Of a stretch of 32,002 nt of DNA, positions 25,200 to 32,002 are shown one piece after another (position 1 is the stretch's first letter; each line of letters opens with the position of its first letter). The notes beneath the pieces are model-generated. The model was not told the DNA's origin and did no database searches. It saw only the letters and a list, made by a program, of their open reading frames with translations. The position numbers and the translations under genes were made by a program. This DNA is from Legionellaceae bacterium. Its GTDB lineage: Bacteria > Pseudomonadota > Gammaproteobacteria > Legionellales > Legionellaceae. The stretch lies in assembly GCA_030695645.1 (NCBI GenBank), contig JAUYQG010000089.1, positions 1 through 32,002 on the forward strand. The letters are read 5' to 3'.

Positions 25200-25205
25200 A
25201 TTATA
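25200..25205 (-). promoter_or_regulatory. Candidate -10 of the mnmG operon promoter
   Basis: A perfect TATAAT on the minus strand, 35 bases upstream of the mnmG ATG. The -35 region is poor. It lies upstream of no other gene start and outside the nested repeat/transposon insertion, so the operon should still be transcribed. Confidence 0.45.
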
Positions 25206-25280
25206 CACTTTTTTAGCTGGAATAGGTATGTTTTTATGGGAATCAACGGTTGCGATCGCCGTTGCGACCAGAACCTCTTG

Positions 25281-25356
25281 AACCCCCAGTTCGGAGTTTT
25301 TTTTTGCAACTTACTACTGAACTGATCCTCTCTCCCCTTGAGGGGAGAGGGTTAGG
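25281..25356. repeat. Left half of a palindromic element split by the transposon
   Basis: This 76-bp stretch (CAGTTCGGAGTTTTTTTTTG, then ACTACTGAACTGATCC and the CTCTCCCC/GGGGAGAG hairpin) matches the complement of 31450-31541, the right-hand part. Together, with the transposon removed, they form a roughly 240-bp element with terminal inverted repeats. CTTG on either outer side (25277-25280 and 31542-31545) may be its own target duplication. Confidence 0.75.
25351..25356. other. Transposon target-site duplication, left (GTTAGG)
   Basis: GTTAGG directly before the left transposon end; the identical hexamer follows the right end at 31373-31378. Removing the transposon and one copy restores an uninterrupted GAGGGTTAGGGAGAGG. 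Confidence 0.8.
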
Positions 25357-25513
25357 TGTAGCGGACCACAATCAAAAACAGCTCGGCCCGCAAACAGTGA
25401 TCTAATTTGGCCCGAATTAATTGCGAATGAAAATAATTTTTGGCCCACATTAATCGCCACTATATAAAACTCGGCCCACATTAATTGCGAGTGAGCCCAC
25501 TTTATTTGCGACT
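25357..25513. repeat. Left end of the transposon: six transposase-binding-like sites
   Basis: Successive units begin near 25362 (GCGGACCACAATC), 25384 (GGCCCGCAAAC), 25409 (GGCCCGAATTAATTGCGA), 25442 (GGCCCACATTAATCGCC), 25473 (GGCCCACATTAATTGCGA) and 25495 (GCCCACTTTATTTGCGA). The innermost overlaps the last codons and stop of the YhcG gene. The order mirrors the other end unit for unit. Confidence 0.85.
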
Positions 25514-26563
25514 GAAATCTTTATCCAAACCCAGCTCAAACAATATTTTTTCCTCCAATTCTTCTGGTGCTGGCAATGAGTCTTTTAATTTTTCCGGTAT
25601 ATCGCGAGTAAGCTCATATCCAGCAACCCCAACTGGTTTATCAATGCCACGCAGTGCATACTCCACATCAAATTTACTTCTTTCGCTGCACAAAATAATT
25701 CCGATCGATGGATTTTCGTGTGGTTGTTTGACAAAGTCATCAAGCAAATTAAGGTAAAAGTTCATTTTACCGGCGTATTCGGCTTTAAATTTTGTCGTCT
25801 TGAGCTCCAAAGCGACGAGAGCCTGTAATTTTCTGTGATAAAATAAAAGATCGATAAAGTACTCAGAATCCGGGGTAGCAATACGGTATTGGTTGCCAAT
25901 AAAGCTAAAGCCATACCCCAATTCCAATATTACATCTTTTATTTTAGAAACCATGCGACGCTCTATTTCCGCCTCAACAACTGGCTCCGTAATACCCAGC
26001 AACCCAAGCATATAAACGTCTTTCATAGTTTTGTCAGCTTGCTCAGCCAAGTGTTGTGGTAATGCTGAGTGAAAGTTATGTTGCTTATTTGTCAAGACCT
26101 GTCTCTCATAGCTTTTAGAGTTAATCTGCATGGTTAAAACATCGCGCGTCCAGCCGCATTCAAGGGTCGCTTTCAGATAATATAGTTTAGCAGCATCATT
26201 TTTTACCTTGCTTAAAATCAGCAGATTTTGTCCCCATGGAATTTCTCCAACAAGCTGTTGGAGATCTGGTTTGCTTTGATATTCCAAATAAAATTGGCGC
26301 ATGTACCAAAGATTTTGTGGGGAAAATCCTGATTTACCGCTAAATTCATTTTTTAAATCCTGAGATAGGCGTTCAACGACGGATTTTCCCCAGCCATGTT
26401 TATCTTGGCTTATAACAATATGCTCGCCGAGCCACCAGTACAGTGCAATTAATTCACGATTGACGACAGTTGCCGCGCGAACTCGCGTTTCCTGGATTTG
26501 AGTCCTGGCTTTTTCCAGGAAATCCTTATAAGCCGTCAGATCTTGAATTGTTATTTTACTCAT
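25502..26563 (-). CDS. YhcG/DUF1016-family PD-(D/E)XK nuclease within the transposon operon
   Basis: A 353-residue protein with the N-terminal YhcG domain (RAATVVNRELIALYWWLGEHI, GWGKSVVERLSQDL, FSPQNLWYMRQFY) and a C-terminal PD-(D/E)XK nuclease core (YFIDLLFYHRKLQALVALELK; Asp238, Glu253 and Lys255). Such proteins are often found beside restriction systems and in mobile DNA; their biochemical role is little known. The ATG at 26563 has AGGAG 5 bases upstream, only 13 bp after the ATPase stop. The last four codons and stop lie in the terminal repeat of the transposon. That tight fit suggests it is part of the element's machinery and not loose cargo. Tn7 also uses a restriction-enzyme-like nuclease (TnsA), but homology with it is not implied. 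Confidence 0.87.
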   Translation of the reverse strand: MSKITIQDLTAYKDFLEKARTQIQETRVRAATVVNRELIALYWWLGEHIVISQDKHGWGKSVVERLSQDLKNEFSGKSGFSPQNLWYMRQFYLEYQSKPDLQQLVGEIPWGQNLLILSKVKNDAAKLYYLKATLECGWTRDVLTMQINSKSYERQVLTNKQHNFHSALPQHLAEQADKTMKDVYMLGLLGITEPVVEAEIERRMVSKIKDVILELGYGFSFIGNQYRIATPDSEYFIDLLFYHRKLQALVALELKTTKFKAEYAGKMNFYLNLLDDFVKQPHENPSIGIILCSERSKFDVEYALRGIDKPVGVAGYELTRDIPEKLKDSLPAPEELEEKILFELGLDKDFSRK

Positions 26564-26576
26564 AAAAACTCCTGTT

Positions 26577-27548
26577 TCATACTGCAACCCCAATGGAGCG
26601 AATTGCACTTATAAATTCATTTTTTCGTGGCGAGGTTTTACCATATAAAAAATCTTTGACCTCTTTTGGTGATGCATGAAGAAACTCACAAACAGCAGGA
26701 ATTTGATATCCGATCCTGGCAAGCTGCGCTTCTAATGAGTTGAGGTCTGGCGCAAGTGCTTTATTAATAACGTCTTCGGTAATGGGCTTTGTTGCAGTAG
26801 AGTATGCTATTTCCATAGCGGTTGTTAAATATTTATGGATTTGCAGTGGTGTAATTAATGCTTGTGCAAGTCGAATAGCCGCCTCAGGTGTAATAACATC
26901 ACTTATTTTAATTTTTTCGTGTAGACATTGCTTAAACAACCATTCAATATATTTTTCCATGTTACCCATGGCATCATCAATGCTAAATATTTTTGTTCGC
27001 GCACCTATTTCTTCAATGCTTGAAGTAGATAGTGAATTACCCAGCTTAGGGTGGCCAGCTAGTATAATTGATAGTTGGCAACCACTGTGTGCGATTATTT
27101 CTACGACGCGCTTTAGGGCCGTTAACGTTTGTCCATGGATGTCATGCGCCTCATCAATAAATAAGGCCACAGGTTTTTTTTGTTTTTTGATGATATCAAG
27201 TAACTGGCGTTCTCGCTTCTCGCCCTTCGTTGGGATTTTGAAATTTTTATCATTTTTCGTGAGATCATAAAACAAGGCCAAATAAATGGTACCAACATTC
27301 AACCGATTTTTTTCAGTTGATAATGAACGAGATATGGTAATGTTGTTCTCAAGCTCCAATTCCTGTTGAATTTGATTTAACAGGGTTGTTTTCCCAGCGC
27401 CAACCATCCCGGTTAATGCATAAATTCCTCCAGCAGGAAGCAGAAATTTTAATTCTTTATATATTTTTTTTCGTTGATCTGTCTCATAATAACTTGCGCA
27501 AATCAGCGGTTGCTTTAAATCAAAGAACTCCATAATTTCTGTATACAC
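26577..27548 (-). CDS. TniB/TnsC-like AAA+ transposition ATPase
   Basis: A 323-residue AAA+ protein. Walker A is GMVGAGKTT (47-55) and Walker B ALFIDEAH (127-134), followed by sensor-like ILAGHPKLG. These are features of the TniB/TnsC/ExeA-like group, which choose the target DNA and activate the partner transposase. The C-terminal part (IPAVCEFLHASPKEVKDFL) could be a small DNA-binding module. The start is a GTG at 27548 with AAGGAG 6 bases upstream, located in the end of the transposase gene (gap 3 bp), so translation is probably coupled. It is followed at once by the YhcG gene. Confidence 0.85.
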   Translation of the reverse strand: MYTEIMEFFDLKQPLICASYYETDQRKKIYKELKFLLPAGGIYALTGMVGAGKTTLLNQIQQELELENNITISRSLSTEKNRLNVGTIYLALFYDLTKNDKNFKIPTKGEKRERQLLDIIKKQKKPVALFIDEAHDIHGQTLTALKRVVEIIAHSGCQLSIILAGHPKLGNSLSTSSIEEIGARTKIFSIDDAMGNMEKYIEWLFKQCLHEKIKISDVITPEAAIRLAQALITPLQIHKYLTTAMEIAYSTATKPITEDVINKALAPDLNSLEAQLARIGYQIPAVCEFLHASPKEVKDFLYGKTSPRKNEFISAIRSIGVAV

Positions 27549-27551
27549 GAA

Positions 27552-29192
27552 CTACTCCTTATTCATTATTTGGCACAGAGATAAAGTGAAATATTGCCTC
27601 ACGCGAGATTCAATCTGATCTTTACTGAGTGTTTCTTCAACGATTTGATTGATGGCATTGATTTGTTTAGGAAGCAGTTCGGCTAATGGTTTACCTAGAA
27701 AACGGGCAATGGCTTGTTTAGCCTCGAGTTGATCACCAAAGAATGATTCTTTCTTTTCGTCAAATGGGATGTAGAGTTGATTTTTTGTAATGGCATGTGC
27801 TTTTTCTAATTGTTCAATTGTTTGGGTGTCATGTCCTGTCATCACCGATAATGGAACAGAGATTGATTGAGCCAAATTGGCAATGTCATCTGCCAGTTTT
27901 TCAGTTTTTGTTTTTGCGTGGCGACGAAATGAATTCAATGGAATAGGGCCGCGACTTGGATAAAATGGCCCTGTTTTTTGTCCATTAAACTTCACATGAA
28001 CCTCATTATCTAACAGGCCGTACAATAATATAACCTCGTTTCCAGCCATGTCGGGTATTAATTGATATGGTACTCCATCGATACTTACACATGCGTCCGA
28101 GCCTACAAGCCGTGTTTCTGGCTCGCGAACGAATTGGCAAAATTTATCCCAAGAACACATTTGTCGATAACCGTTAGTTGGTAAATAGTTTAGCCAAGCT
28201 TGCATTCGCGTTGATTTTTCAGAGCGGTGAGGCATCTCACAATATTGGCATAGATAATTTATTAGCCATTCATTGGCTTGATCTAGTGTATTTGGTTGAT
28301 GGAGGTGAAATAACGTTTCAAAAGATTCTTTCGTGGTACGATTCGTGCGTTCAATTTTACCTTTCCCGCGAGCGGTAGTACGTCTACCATCAGAGCCTCT
28401 TGGCATATGCGTTTTGAGCTCGATGCCAAGACACGCTAATACTCTTTTAAAAATAGCACTTCGTGCAAAAGGGCCATTATCGGTATAAATCATTTTCGGA
28501 ATCCCTTGAAAAGGAAACCTTGGCGTTTTCTTTGCAGACATTGCTCTAAATAGAAATTTTAATGCAGTTAATACGTCTTCGCCCATGGCTTCAATGTATT
28601 CTGAGTAAAGCACGCCACTTTTGTCATCCGTTACACTGGCAATAAACAATTTATGTTCGCTGTTTTTTGTCAGTTTTTTTAAATCTGAGGGAGAAAAATC
28701 AAATTGCCAACAATCATTACTCTCTTCGGCTTCAAAGTGAACAACGACAGGCTCAACAGACAGCAAAGAATGATGAGCAAATCCCCATTGCGTAATATAG
28801 CGATTGACGGTGGTTTTTTTTAGTACGCCGATTGGTGCTTTAATTAAACCATGTGTAGTTTCAATTCCATGCAATTCAAGTATCTCGATACATTTTGGTG
28901 TTGAAAGGTGTCGGTTGTTTTTATTACTTGTGCGTATTTTAAGTGCTGCAATAAGGCGGCAATACATGAGCATGTCATCAGGCGAAATTGATCTTGGTTG
29001 ATTAAAGTCTTTTCGCTTATGATGACTAAAATCAACGGACTGCCGTAGCTGGCGATAGATAGTGCTCGGTGTCACTCCAAAACTTTGCGCAAATTCTTCA
29101 ACCAACATTTTCCGATCGGGGCTTTTAGGTGGATGTGCTCCCAATTGATTGTGTAAAATGATTAATTGCTCAATGGGTATTGGTTTAGCCAT
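27552..29192 (-). CDS. DDE transposase of the TniA/TnsB (Mu/rve) type
   Basis: A 546-residue transposase. An N-terminal helix-turn-helix region (FAQSFGVTPSTIYRQLR, about 34-50) and a second DNA-binding segment precede the RNase-H-like core. The catalytic triad is Asp165 (CWQFDFS), Asp238 (IYTDNGP) and Glu281 (GKGKIERTNR), with 42 residues between the last two. A Mu-type beta-barrel region (VSIDGVPYQLIPDMAGNEVILLYGLLDNEVHVKF) and a long C-terminal tail that could contact the ATPase follow. It begins 1 bp after the resolvase stop. It should bind the repeated sites at 25357-25513 and 31216-31372. Confidence 0.9.
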   Translation of the reverse strand: MAKPIPIEQLIILHNQLGAHPPKSPDRKMLVEEFAQSFGVTPSTIYRQLRQSVDFSHHKRKDFNQPRSISPDDMLMYCRLIAALKIRTSNKNNRHLSTPKCIEILELHGIETTHGLIKAPIGVLKKTTVNRYITQWGFAHHSLLSVEPVVVHFEAEESNDCWQFDFSPSDLKKLTKNSEHKLFIASVTDDKSGVLYSEYIEAMGEDVLTALKFLFRAMSAKKTPRFPFQGIPKMIYTDNGPFARSAIFKRVLACLGIELKTHMPRGSDGRRTTARGKGKIERTNRTTKESFETLFHLHQPNTLDQANEWLINYLCQYCEMPHRSEKSTRMQAWLNYLPTNGYRQMCSWDKFCQFVREPETRLVGSDACVSIDGVPYQLIPDMAGNEVILLYGLLDNEVHVKFNGQKTGPFYPSRGPIPLNSFRRHAKTKTEKLADDIANLAQSISVPLSVMTGHDTQTIEQLEKAHAITKNQLYIPFDEKKESFFGDQLEAKQAIARFLGKPLAELLPKQINAINQIVEETLSKDQIESRVRQYFTLSLCQIMNKE

Positions 29193-29193
29193 T

Positions 29194-29817
29194 TTACGTG
29201 CGCTCTCTTTCTGATTGAATGAGTAGCTTGCTGCCAGCTTCCTTTAGAGAACCATCACCATTAATATAGGTATACAATGTGGTTGTAGTAATGTTCAGGC
29301 GTTTTGCAACCTCATGAGCAACGGAATTGCGATCGCTCATTGCAGCCATTGCCATTTTAATAGTGTGTTCATCCATTTTTCTTGGCCTTCCACCATTACG
29401 GCCTCTAGCTCTCGCCGCTGCAAGTCCTGCCTGAGTTCGCTCACGGATAAGCTCACGTTCAAACTCGGCAAGCGCTGCAAAAATACCAAATACCAATCGA
29501 CCATTGGCTGTGGTGGTATCAATTTCAGCGCCAGATAGCACTTTGAACCCTACTTTTTTGTGGCTCAGTTCATCAATCAGGTTGACCAGGTGCTTCATAT
29601 CGCGACCCAGCCTATCTAATTTCCAGACCACCAATGTATTACCAGGCTGAAGTGCTTTGATACAAGCACTTAATCCGGGTCTGTCATCTTTTCGACCAGA
29701 GGCGAGATCTTGATAGATATATTTCGGGTCAACGCCAGCTTTCAATAGAGCATCTTTTTGCAGATCAAGCAGTTGACTGCCATCTGATTTAGAAACACGT
29801 ACATATCCGATTAGCAT
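29194..29817 (-). CDS. Serine resolvase (TniR/Tn3 type)
   Basis: A 207-residue serine recombinase. The catalytic serine is in GYVRVSKSDG (Ser9); LDRLGRDMKHLVNLI, ANGRLVFGIFAALAEFERELIRERT and the C-terminal helix-turn-helix (HEVAKRLNITTTTLYTYI) complete the resolvase/invertase pattern. It would resolve cointegrates after replicative transposition, as TniR does. The ATG at 29817 gives the family N-terminus; the ribosome-binding site is weak (AAGG about 8-10 bases upstream). The likely res site lies in the 29818-29973 gap. Confidence 0.92.
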   Translation of the reverse strand: MLIGYVRVSKSDGSQLLDLQKDALLKAGVDPKYIYQDLASGRKDDRPGLSACIKALQPGNTLVVWKLDRLGRDMKHLVNLIDELSHKKVGFKVLSGAEIDTTTANGRLVFGIFAALAEFERELIRERTQAGLAAARARGRNGGRPRKMDEHTIKMAMAAMSDRNSVAHEVAKRLNITTTTLYTYINGDGSLKEAGSKLLIQSERERT

Positions 29818-29923
29818 AACCCAATACCTTAACAAGAAAACCACAAAATTAGTCTATCAGCTTATATTGATTTTCTCTATGGGTTATTTTGCTTATTTCA
29901 GGCGATTTTTCATCGGAAATTCA

Positions 29924-29955
29924 ATCACCAGAAAAACGAGCGTTTTTCTGGTGAT
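29924..29955. terminator. Perfect 15-bp palindrome between cargo and resolvase
   Basis: ATCACCAGAAAAACG (29924-29938) and its exact complement (29941-29955) are separated by AG. It lies 19 bp after the stop of the secreted-protein gene and could end the cargo transcript. It might alternatively be part of a resolvase site, given the position upstream of the resolvase gene. Confidence 0.55.
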
Positions 29956-29973
29956 CGTCAGACAGTCAATTGA

Positions 29974-30576
29974 CTAAATTTTGGAATAGGTAATGTGTTT
30001 CATTTTTCCATATTTATTTTCATAAGTTATCACTAGCTTTCCATTTTTAATTTCAGCTTTTTCAGAAAAATAGCCTTTTGGTGGATGAACAGTTGGATAT
30101 TTTGGCAATGGAAGCACTTGAATATTATCTTCATCGTCATAACATATATAAATACCCTTTTTAGTATCAATTAATAATGGACGGTTATTATAGTAATCAG
30201 GCGGTTTACTAGGATTTAAACTGGTAATTCTATACTCATGTGTGGGACATGAAATAACAGTTGCAGGAGCTACGAAGATAATGGATTGGGCGCAACCAGT
30301 TCCACAAGATCCTGTGATGTGAACAACTGAGTCGCTCAGCCACTCTTGAGCAATGCTAGGCCAATTACTAATGATAGAGTAGGTTCGTTTTGTAACAAAA
30401 TTGATATACACGGCTGATCCATAATCAGGATTAATGATTGCGGTTTTCTGAGACGGGCTATATGTTATGCCGCGATGATCCTTGTTACTAATTAATTTTT
30501 GTATGCTTATAAAGTCTGTTTTATCGATGGCGAAACATCTACTTGGCAAGAAGTACAAAATGAAATTTAGGCACAT
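29974..30576 (-). CDS. Uncharacterised signal-peptide protein, candidate immunity protein
   Basis: About 200 residues from the ATG at 30576. Residues 1-17 (MCLNFILYFLPSRCFA) look like an export signal, lacking the usual basic start; in-frame codons upstream (to 30672) would extend it, so the start is uncertain. The mature part is about 185 residues of mixed beta character (GITYSPSQKTAIINPDYGSAV, VVHITGSCGTGCAQSIIF, GIYICYDDEDNIQVL) with four Cys that could make disulfides in the periplasm. It matches nothing I recognise. It overlaps the end of the SleB-like hydrolase gene by 38 bp. An exported partner beside a wall-degrading enzyme that lacks its own signal is the arrangement seen in effector/immunity pairs. 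Confidence 0.6.
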   Translation of the reverse strand: MCLNFILYFLPSRCFAIDKTDFISIQKLISNKDHRGITYSPSQKTAIINPDYGSAVYINFVTKRTYSIISNWPSIAQEWLSDSVVHITGSCGTGCAQSIIFVAPATVISCPTHEYRITSLNPSKPPDYYNNRPLLIDTKKGIYICYDDEDNIQVLPLPKYPTVHPPKGYFSEKAEIKNGKLVITYENKYGKMKHITYSKI

Positions 30577-31132
30577 CAGGTAAATCAAAATATTTTTCTT
30601 GCCATTTTTTCTTTGGCTCTCCGCTGAAATAATTGCAGACTTTTGGTATTGGGTTGGTATTTTGATCAGCATCGCGCACTTCCTTCATTATTCTTTTACA
30701 AGATTCCCAAGCAAGTCTGTCTGCCGCACTACCATCTTTACCGGGATATTTCAAAACCATAAAATTTGGATCTTTGGGATTCCAACAAGAAAATTGGGTT
30801 TTGCGCGTTACAATTTTTTGATAAGACTCTCCCCATCGATTGCTTATTAATCTATTTCGAATCACCCAAGCTATAGCAGATTTACTGTGGTCATTTTCCC
30901 CTCGAACTTCTCCATAAATAGTTAAAGCAAAATAGAGATGATCGAGTGGTAACTTTTCTTCATCCGCAATTTTATGAAAGATGCTATGGTAGCGGCAGCA
31001 ATATCCCTTTACATGCTGAATATAGACTTTACCATGTTTGTCTATCCGCCTCCTTTCATGAGGACTAATCCAATATTTACCTTCAGGGCAGGATGGGTGG
31101 GTCGAATTATCAGGAACTGTTGAATCATGCAT
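30539..31132 (-). CDS. SleB-like cell-wall hydrolase, candidate antibacterial effector
   Basis: A 197-residue protein. The C-terminal two-thirds matches the SleB/CwlJ hydrolase family: YFALTIYGEVRGENDHSKSAIAWVIRNRL with the conserved Glu (YGEVRGE), then TQFSCWNP and RLAWESCKRIMKEV. These enzymes cut peptidoglycan in spore cortex or as lytic transglycosylase/amidase-type hydrolases. The N-terminal 60 residues (CPEGKYWISPHERRRID, HVKGYCCRYH) form a Cys/His-rich segment of unknown role. There is no signal peptide. ATG at 31132 has GAGGTGG just upstream. Carried between the transposon's right end and the exported-protein gene, it looks like cargo. Confidence 0.75.
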   Translation of the reverse strand: MHDSTVPDNSTHPSCPEGKYWISPHERRRIDKHGKVYIQHVKGYCCRYHSIFHKIADEEKLPLDHLYFALTIYGEVRGENDHSKSAIAWVIRNRLISNRWGESYQKIVTRKTQFSCWNPKDPNFMVLKYPGKDGSAADRLAWESCKRIMKEVRDADQNTNPIPKVCNYFSGEPKKKWQEKYFDLPDVPKFHFVLLAK

Positions 31133-31215
31133 ATTTTCCACCTCATGTAAATGCAGATTTTTGCGTAATGATATCAAAACAACTAACTAAATAAAACTGA
31201 ATTTCAACTTACGAT

Positions 31216-31372
31216 AATCGCAAATAAAGTGGGCTCATTCGCAATTAATGTGGGTCGACTTTATGTTGGTAGCAATTAAAGTGGGCCAAGAATGAATTTC
31301 ATTCGCAACTAATTTGGGCCAGTTTTATGCGCTGATTGCGAGCCGAGGTGTTTATGAAAGCGGGCCGTTACA
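31216..31372. repeat. Right end of the transposon: six transposase-binding-like sites
   Basis: Read on the minus strand from 31372: TGTAACGGCCCGC, TCGGCTCGCAATC, GGCCCAAATTAGTTGCGA, GGCCCACTTTAATTGC, GACCCACATTAATTGCGA and GCCCACTTTATTTGCGA. These correspond one by one to the six units of the left end. No gene lies in 31178-31372. Confidence 0.85.
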
Positions 31373-31378
31373 GTTAGG

Positions 31379-31541
31379 GAGAGGGGTGATTAAAAAAAAT
31401 TTACTACCTATTCTGTTTTTTGGTAATAAAAACGAATAGTAGGAGTAAACTCACATGATAAATACCCCCTCTCCCTAGCCCTCAAGAGGGAGAGGGGATC
31501 AGTTCAGTAGTAATCAGTAAAAAAAACTCCAAACTAGGGTT
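31379..31541. repeat. Right half of the palindromic element split by the transposon
   Basis: From 31450 to 31541 this is the complement of 25281-25350 (CCTCTCCC/GGGAGAGG hairpin, then GATCAGTTCAGTAGTAA, an A-run and CTCCAAACTAGGGTT). The interior (31385-31450) includes ACCTATTCTG and CGAATAGTAGG, which can pair. No coding capacity. Confidence 0.7.
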
Positions 31542-31616
31542 CTTGAAGGCACAGAAATCGAGCCACACATAGAATTCTGTGTCGAAATGCCAGACGTGCG
31601 GGCTGAGTCGTTCCTA

Positions 31617-31703
31617 TAAGGGATCTCAAATTTAATAATATACCCATAACGGCAGAGTGTAGGGTGGGCAAAGCGGTAGCGTGCCCACCCGTTCGGAGCC
31701 GGC
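31617..31703. repeat. Dispersed 87-bp repeat, copy B (inverted)
   Basis: Inverted copy of 55-141 with about five differences. The hairpin GGGTGGGCA (31662-31670) with TGCCCACCC (31682-31690) is intact. A further partial copy follows near 31704-31734 (GACACGCTTCGTTTTGCCCACC), directly downstream of the truncated transposase gene. Confidence 0.8.
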
Positions 31704-31735
31704 ATGATGGACACGCTTCGTTTTGCCCACCTACT

Positions 31736-32002
31736 TCACACAGTGACAACCGGATAGGCAGGAAAAATTCTAACGTCCCATGTTGGTAAATTTGAAGAGC
31801 GCTTAATTTTAGTTTGATATTGCGCCATTTCTTTCTTGGTAAGCGAAATTCCTTTTTCATACACTTTATCAATTAAGCTAACAGAGGCTTTGATTCCCTT
31901 CCAAGTCATGGTTGATGCCCATTTTATGGCCTTCTCAACCGAGTTTACTATTTCCCCATTCCAATGCCTTTCTAGGTTGCTCCAGCATCGCTCAACAGGA
32001 TT
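31736..32002 (-). CDS. ISAzo13-family transposase, C-terminal part (runs off the window)
   Basis: The last 88 codons of a minus-strand gene that begins beyond the window. Translation gives NPVERCWSNLERHWNGE (DDE-type catalytic Glu region), TMTWKGIKASV, YEKGISLTKKEM and LPTWDVRIFPAYP, which are typical of the ISAzo13 C-terminus. The stop is at 31736-31738. Whether the complete gene is intact cannot be seen here. Confidence 0.8.
   Translation of the reverse strand, partial: NPVERCWSNLERHWNGEIVNSVEKAIKWASTMTWKGIKASVSLIDKVYEKGISLTKKEMAQYQTKIKRSSNLPTWDVRIFPAYPVVTV

Larger units (their letters stand above)
25357..31372. mobile_element. 6.0-kb TniA/TniB-type transposon with YhcG nuclease and SleB-like cargo
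   Basis: The element starts TGTAGCGGACC and ends with the complement of TGTAACGGCCC, and is flanked by GTTAGG duplications. Both ends carry six related sites (consensus GGCCCACATTAATTGCGA) in mirror arrangement. Genes, all minus-strand from the right: SleB-like hydrolase, secreted protein, serine resolvase, DDE transposase, AAA+ ATPase, YhcG nuclease. The transposase/ATPase/resolvase trio resembles Tn5053/Tn402, with Tn7 as a more distant relative. No TniQ-like protein is visible. All core genes look intact, so the element may still be active. Confidence 0.85.

Noticed and set aside
25357-25513. CRISPR-like array from regular repeats
   Set aside because: The units are degenerate, are mirrored at the other end of a transposon, lack equal unique spacers and have no cas genes.
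28178-29001. Plus-strand frames opposite the transposase gene
   Set aside because: They are antisense shadows of a complete DDE transposase with clear catalytic residues.
31534-31872. 112-codon minus-strand frame at the right edge
   Set aside because: It runs through the 87-bp repeat and the palindromic element; a different frame of the same strand encodes the ISAzo13 C-terminus.

Overview
The window looks like a chromosomal stretch of a gammaproteobacterium of the order Legionellales. The best markers are a Legionella-type major outer membrane protein (6521-7525), an LbtU-type siderophore porin (4539-6290), a secreted GH5 endoglucanase and several uncharacterised proteins of the sort common in intracellular bacteria. 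The DNA is moderately AT-rich and unusually full of small palindromic or inverted-repeat elements. No tRNA, rRNA or CRISPR array was seen.

Layout. 1-4300: a cystathionine beta-synthase-like PLP enzyme and a possible degenerate OTU-like protein (both minus), then a DOT1-like methyltransferase and IHF beta (plus), converging on dCTP deaminase (minus) across two hairpins. 4309-7800: a small inverted-repeat element, then lbtU and the MOMP gene (minus), with a terminator and two good promoters for MOMP. 8097-10989: an AurF-like diiron protein, then pyrC and rnt overlapping each other. 11071-12780: an oxidative-stress block of peroxiredoxin and CGFS glutaredoxin (minus) divergent from Fe superoxide dismutase (plus). 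13229-16966: endoglucanase, a membrane/coiled-coil protein and a TauE/SafE transporter. 16978-18858: an Rpn-family nuclease gene bracketed by two near-identical 222-223 bp inverted-repeat elements in opposite orientation.

18875-25165 is one compact minus-strand operon, read as mnmG-rsmG-parA-parB-yraN-diaA-dolP-BON lipoprotein. It joins tRNA/rRNA modification, chromosome partitioning, replication-initiation control and outer-membrane maintenance, with gaps of about 3-21 bp or 4-bp overlaps.

25357-31372 is the most notable region: a complete-looking 6016 bp transposon with a 6-bp target duplication (GTTAGG) and six repeated binding-site-like motifs at each end. Its core operon encodes a serine resolvase, a DDE transposase, a TniB/TnsC-like AAA+ ATPase and a YhcG/DUF1016 PD-(D/E)XK nuclease whose last codons lie inside the terminal repeats. 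It also carries a SleB-like peptidoglycan hydrolase overlapped by a gene for a signal-peptide protein, which could be an effector/immunity pair. The transposon has landed inside an older palindromic repeat. The window ends in a truncated ISAzo13-like transposase.
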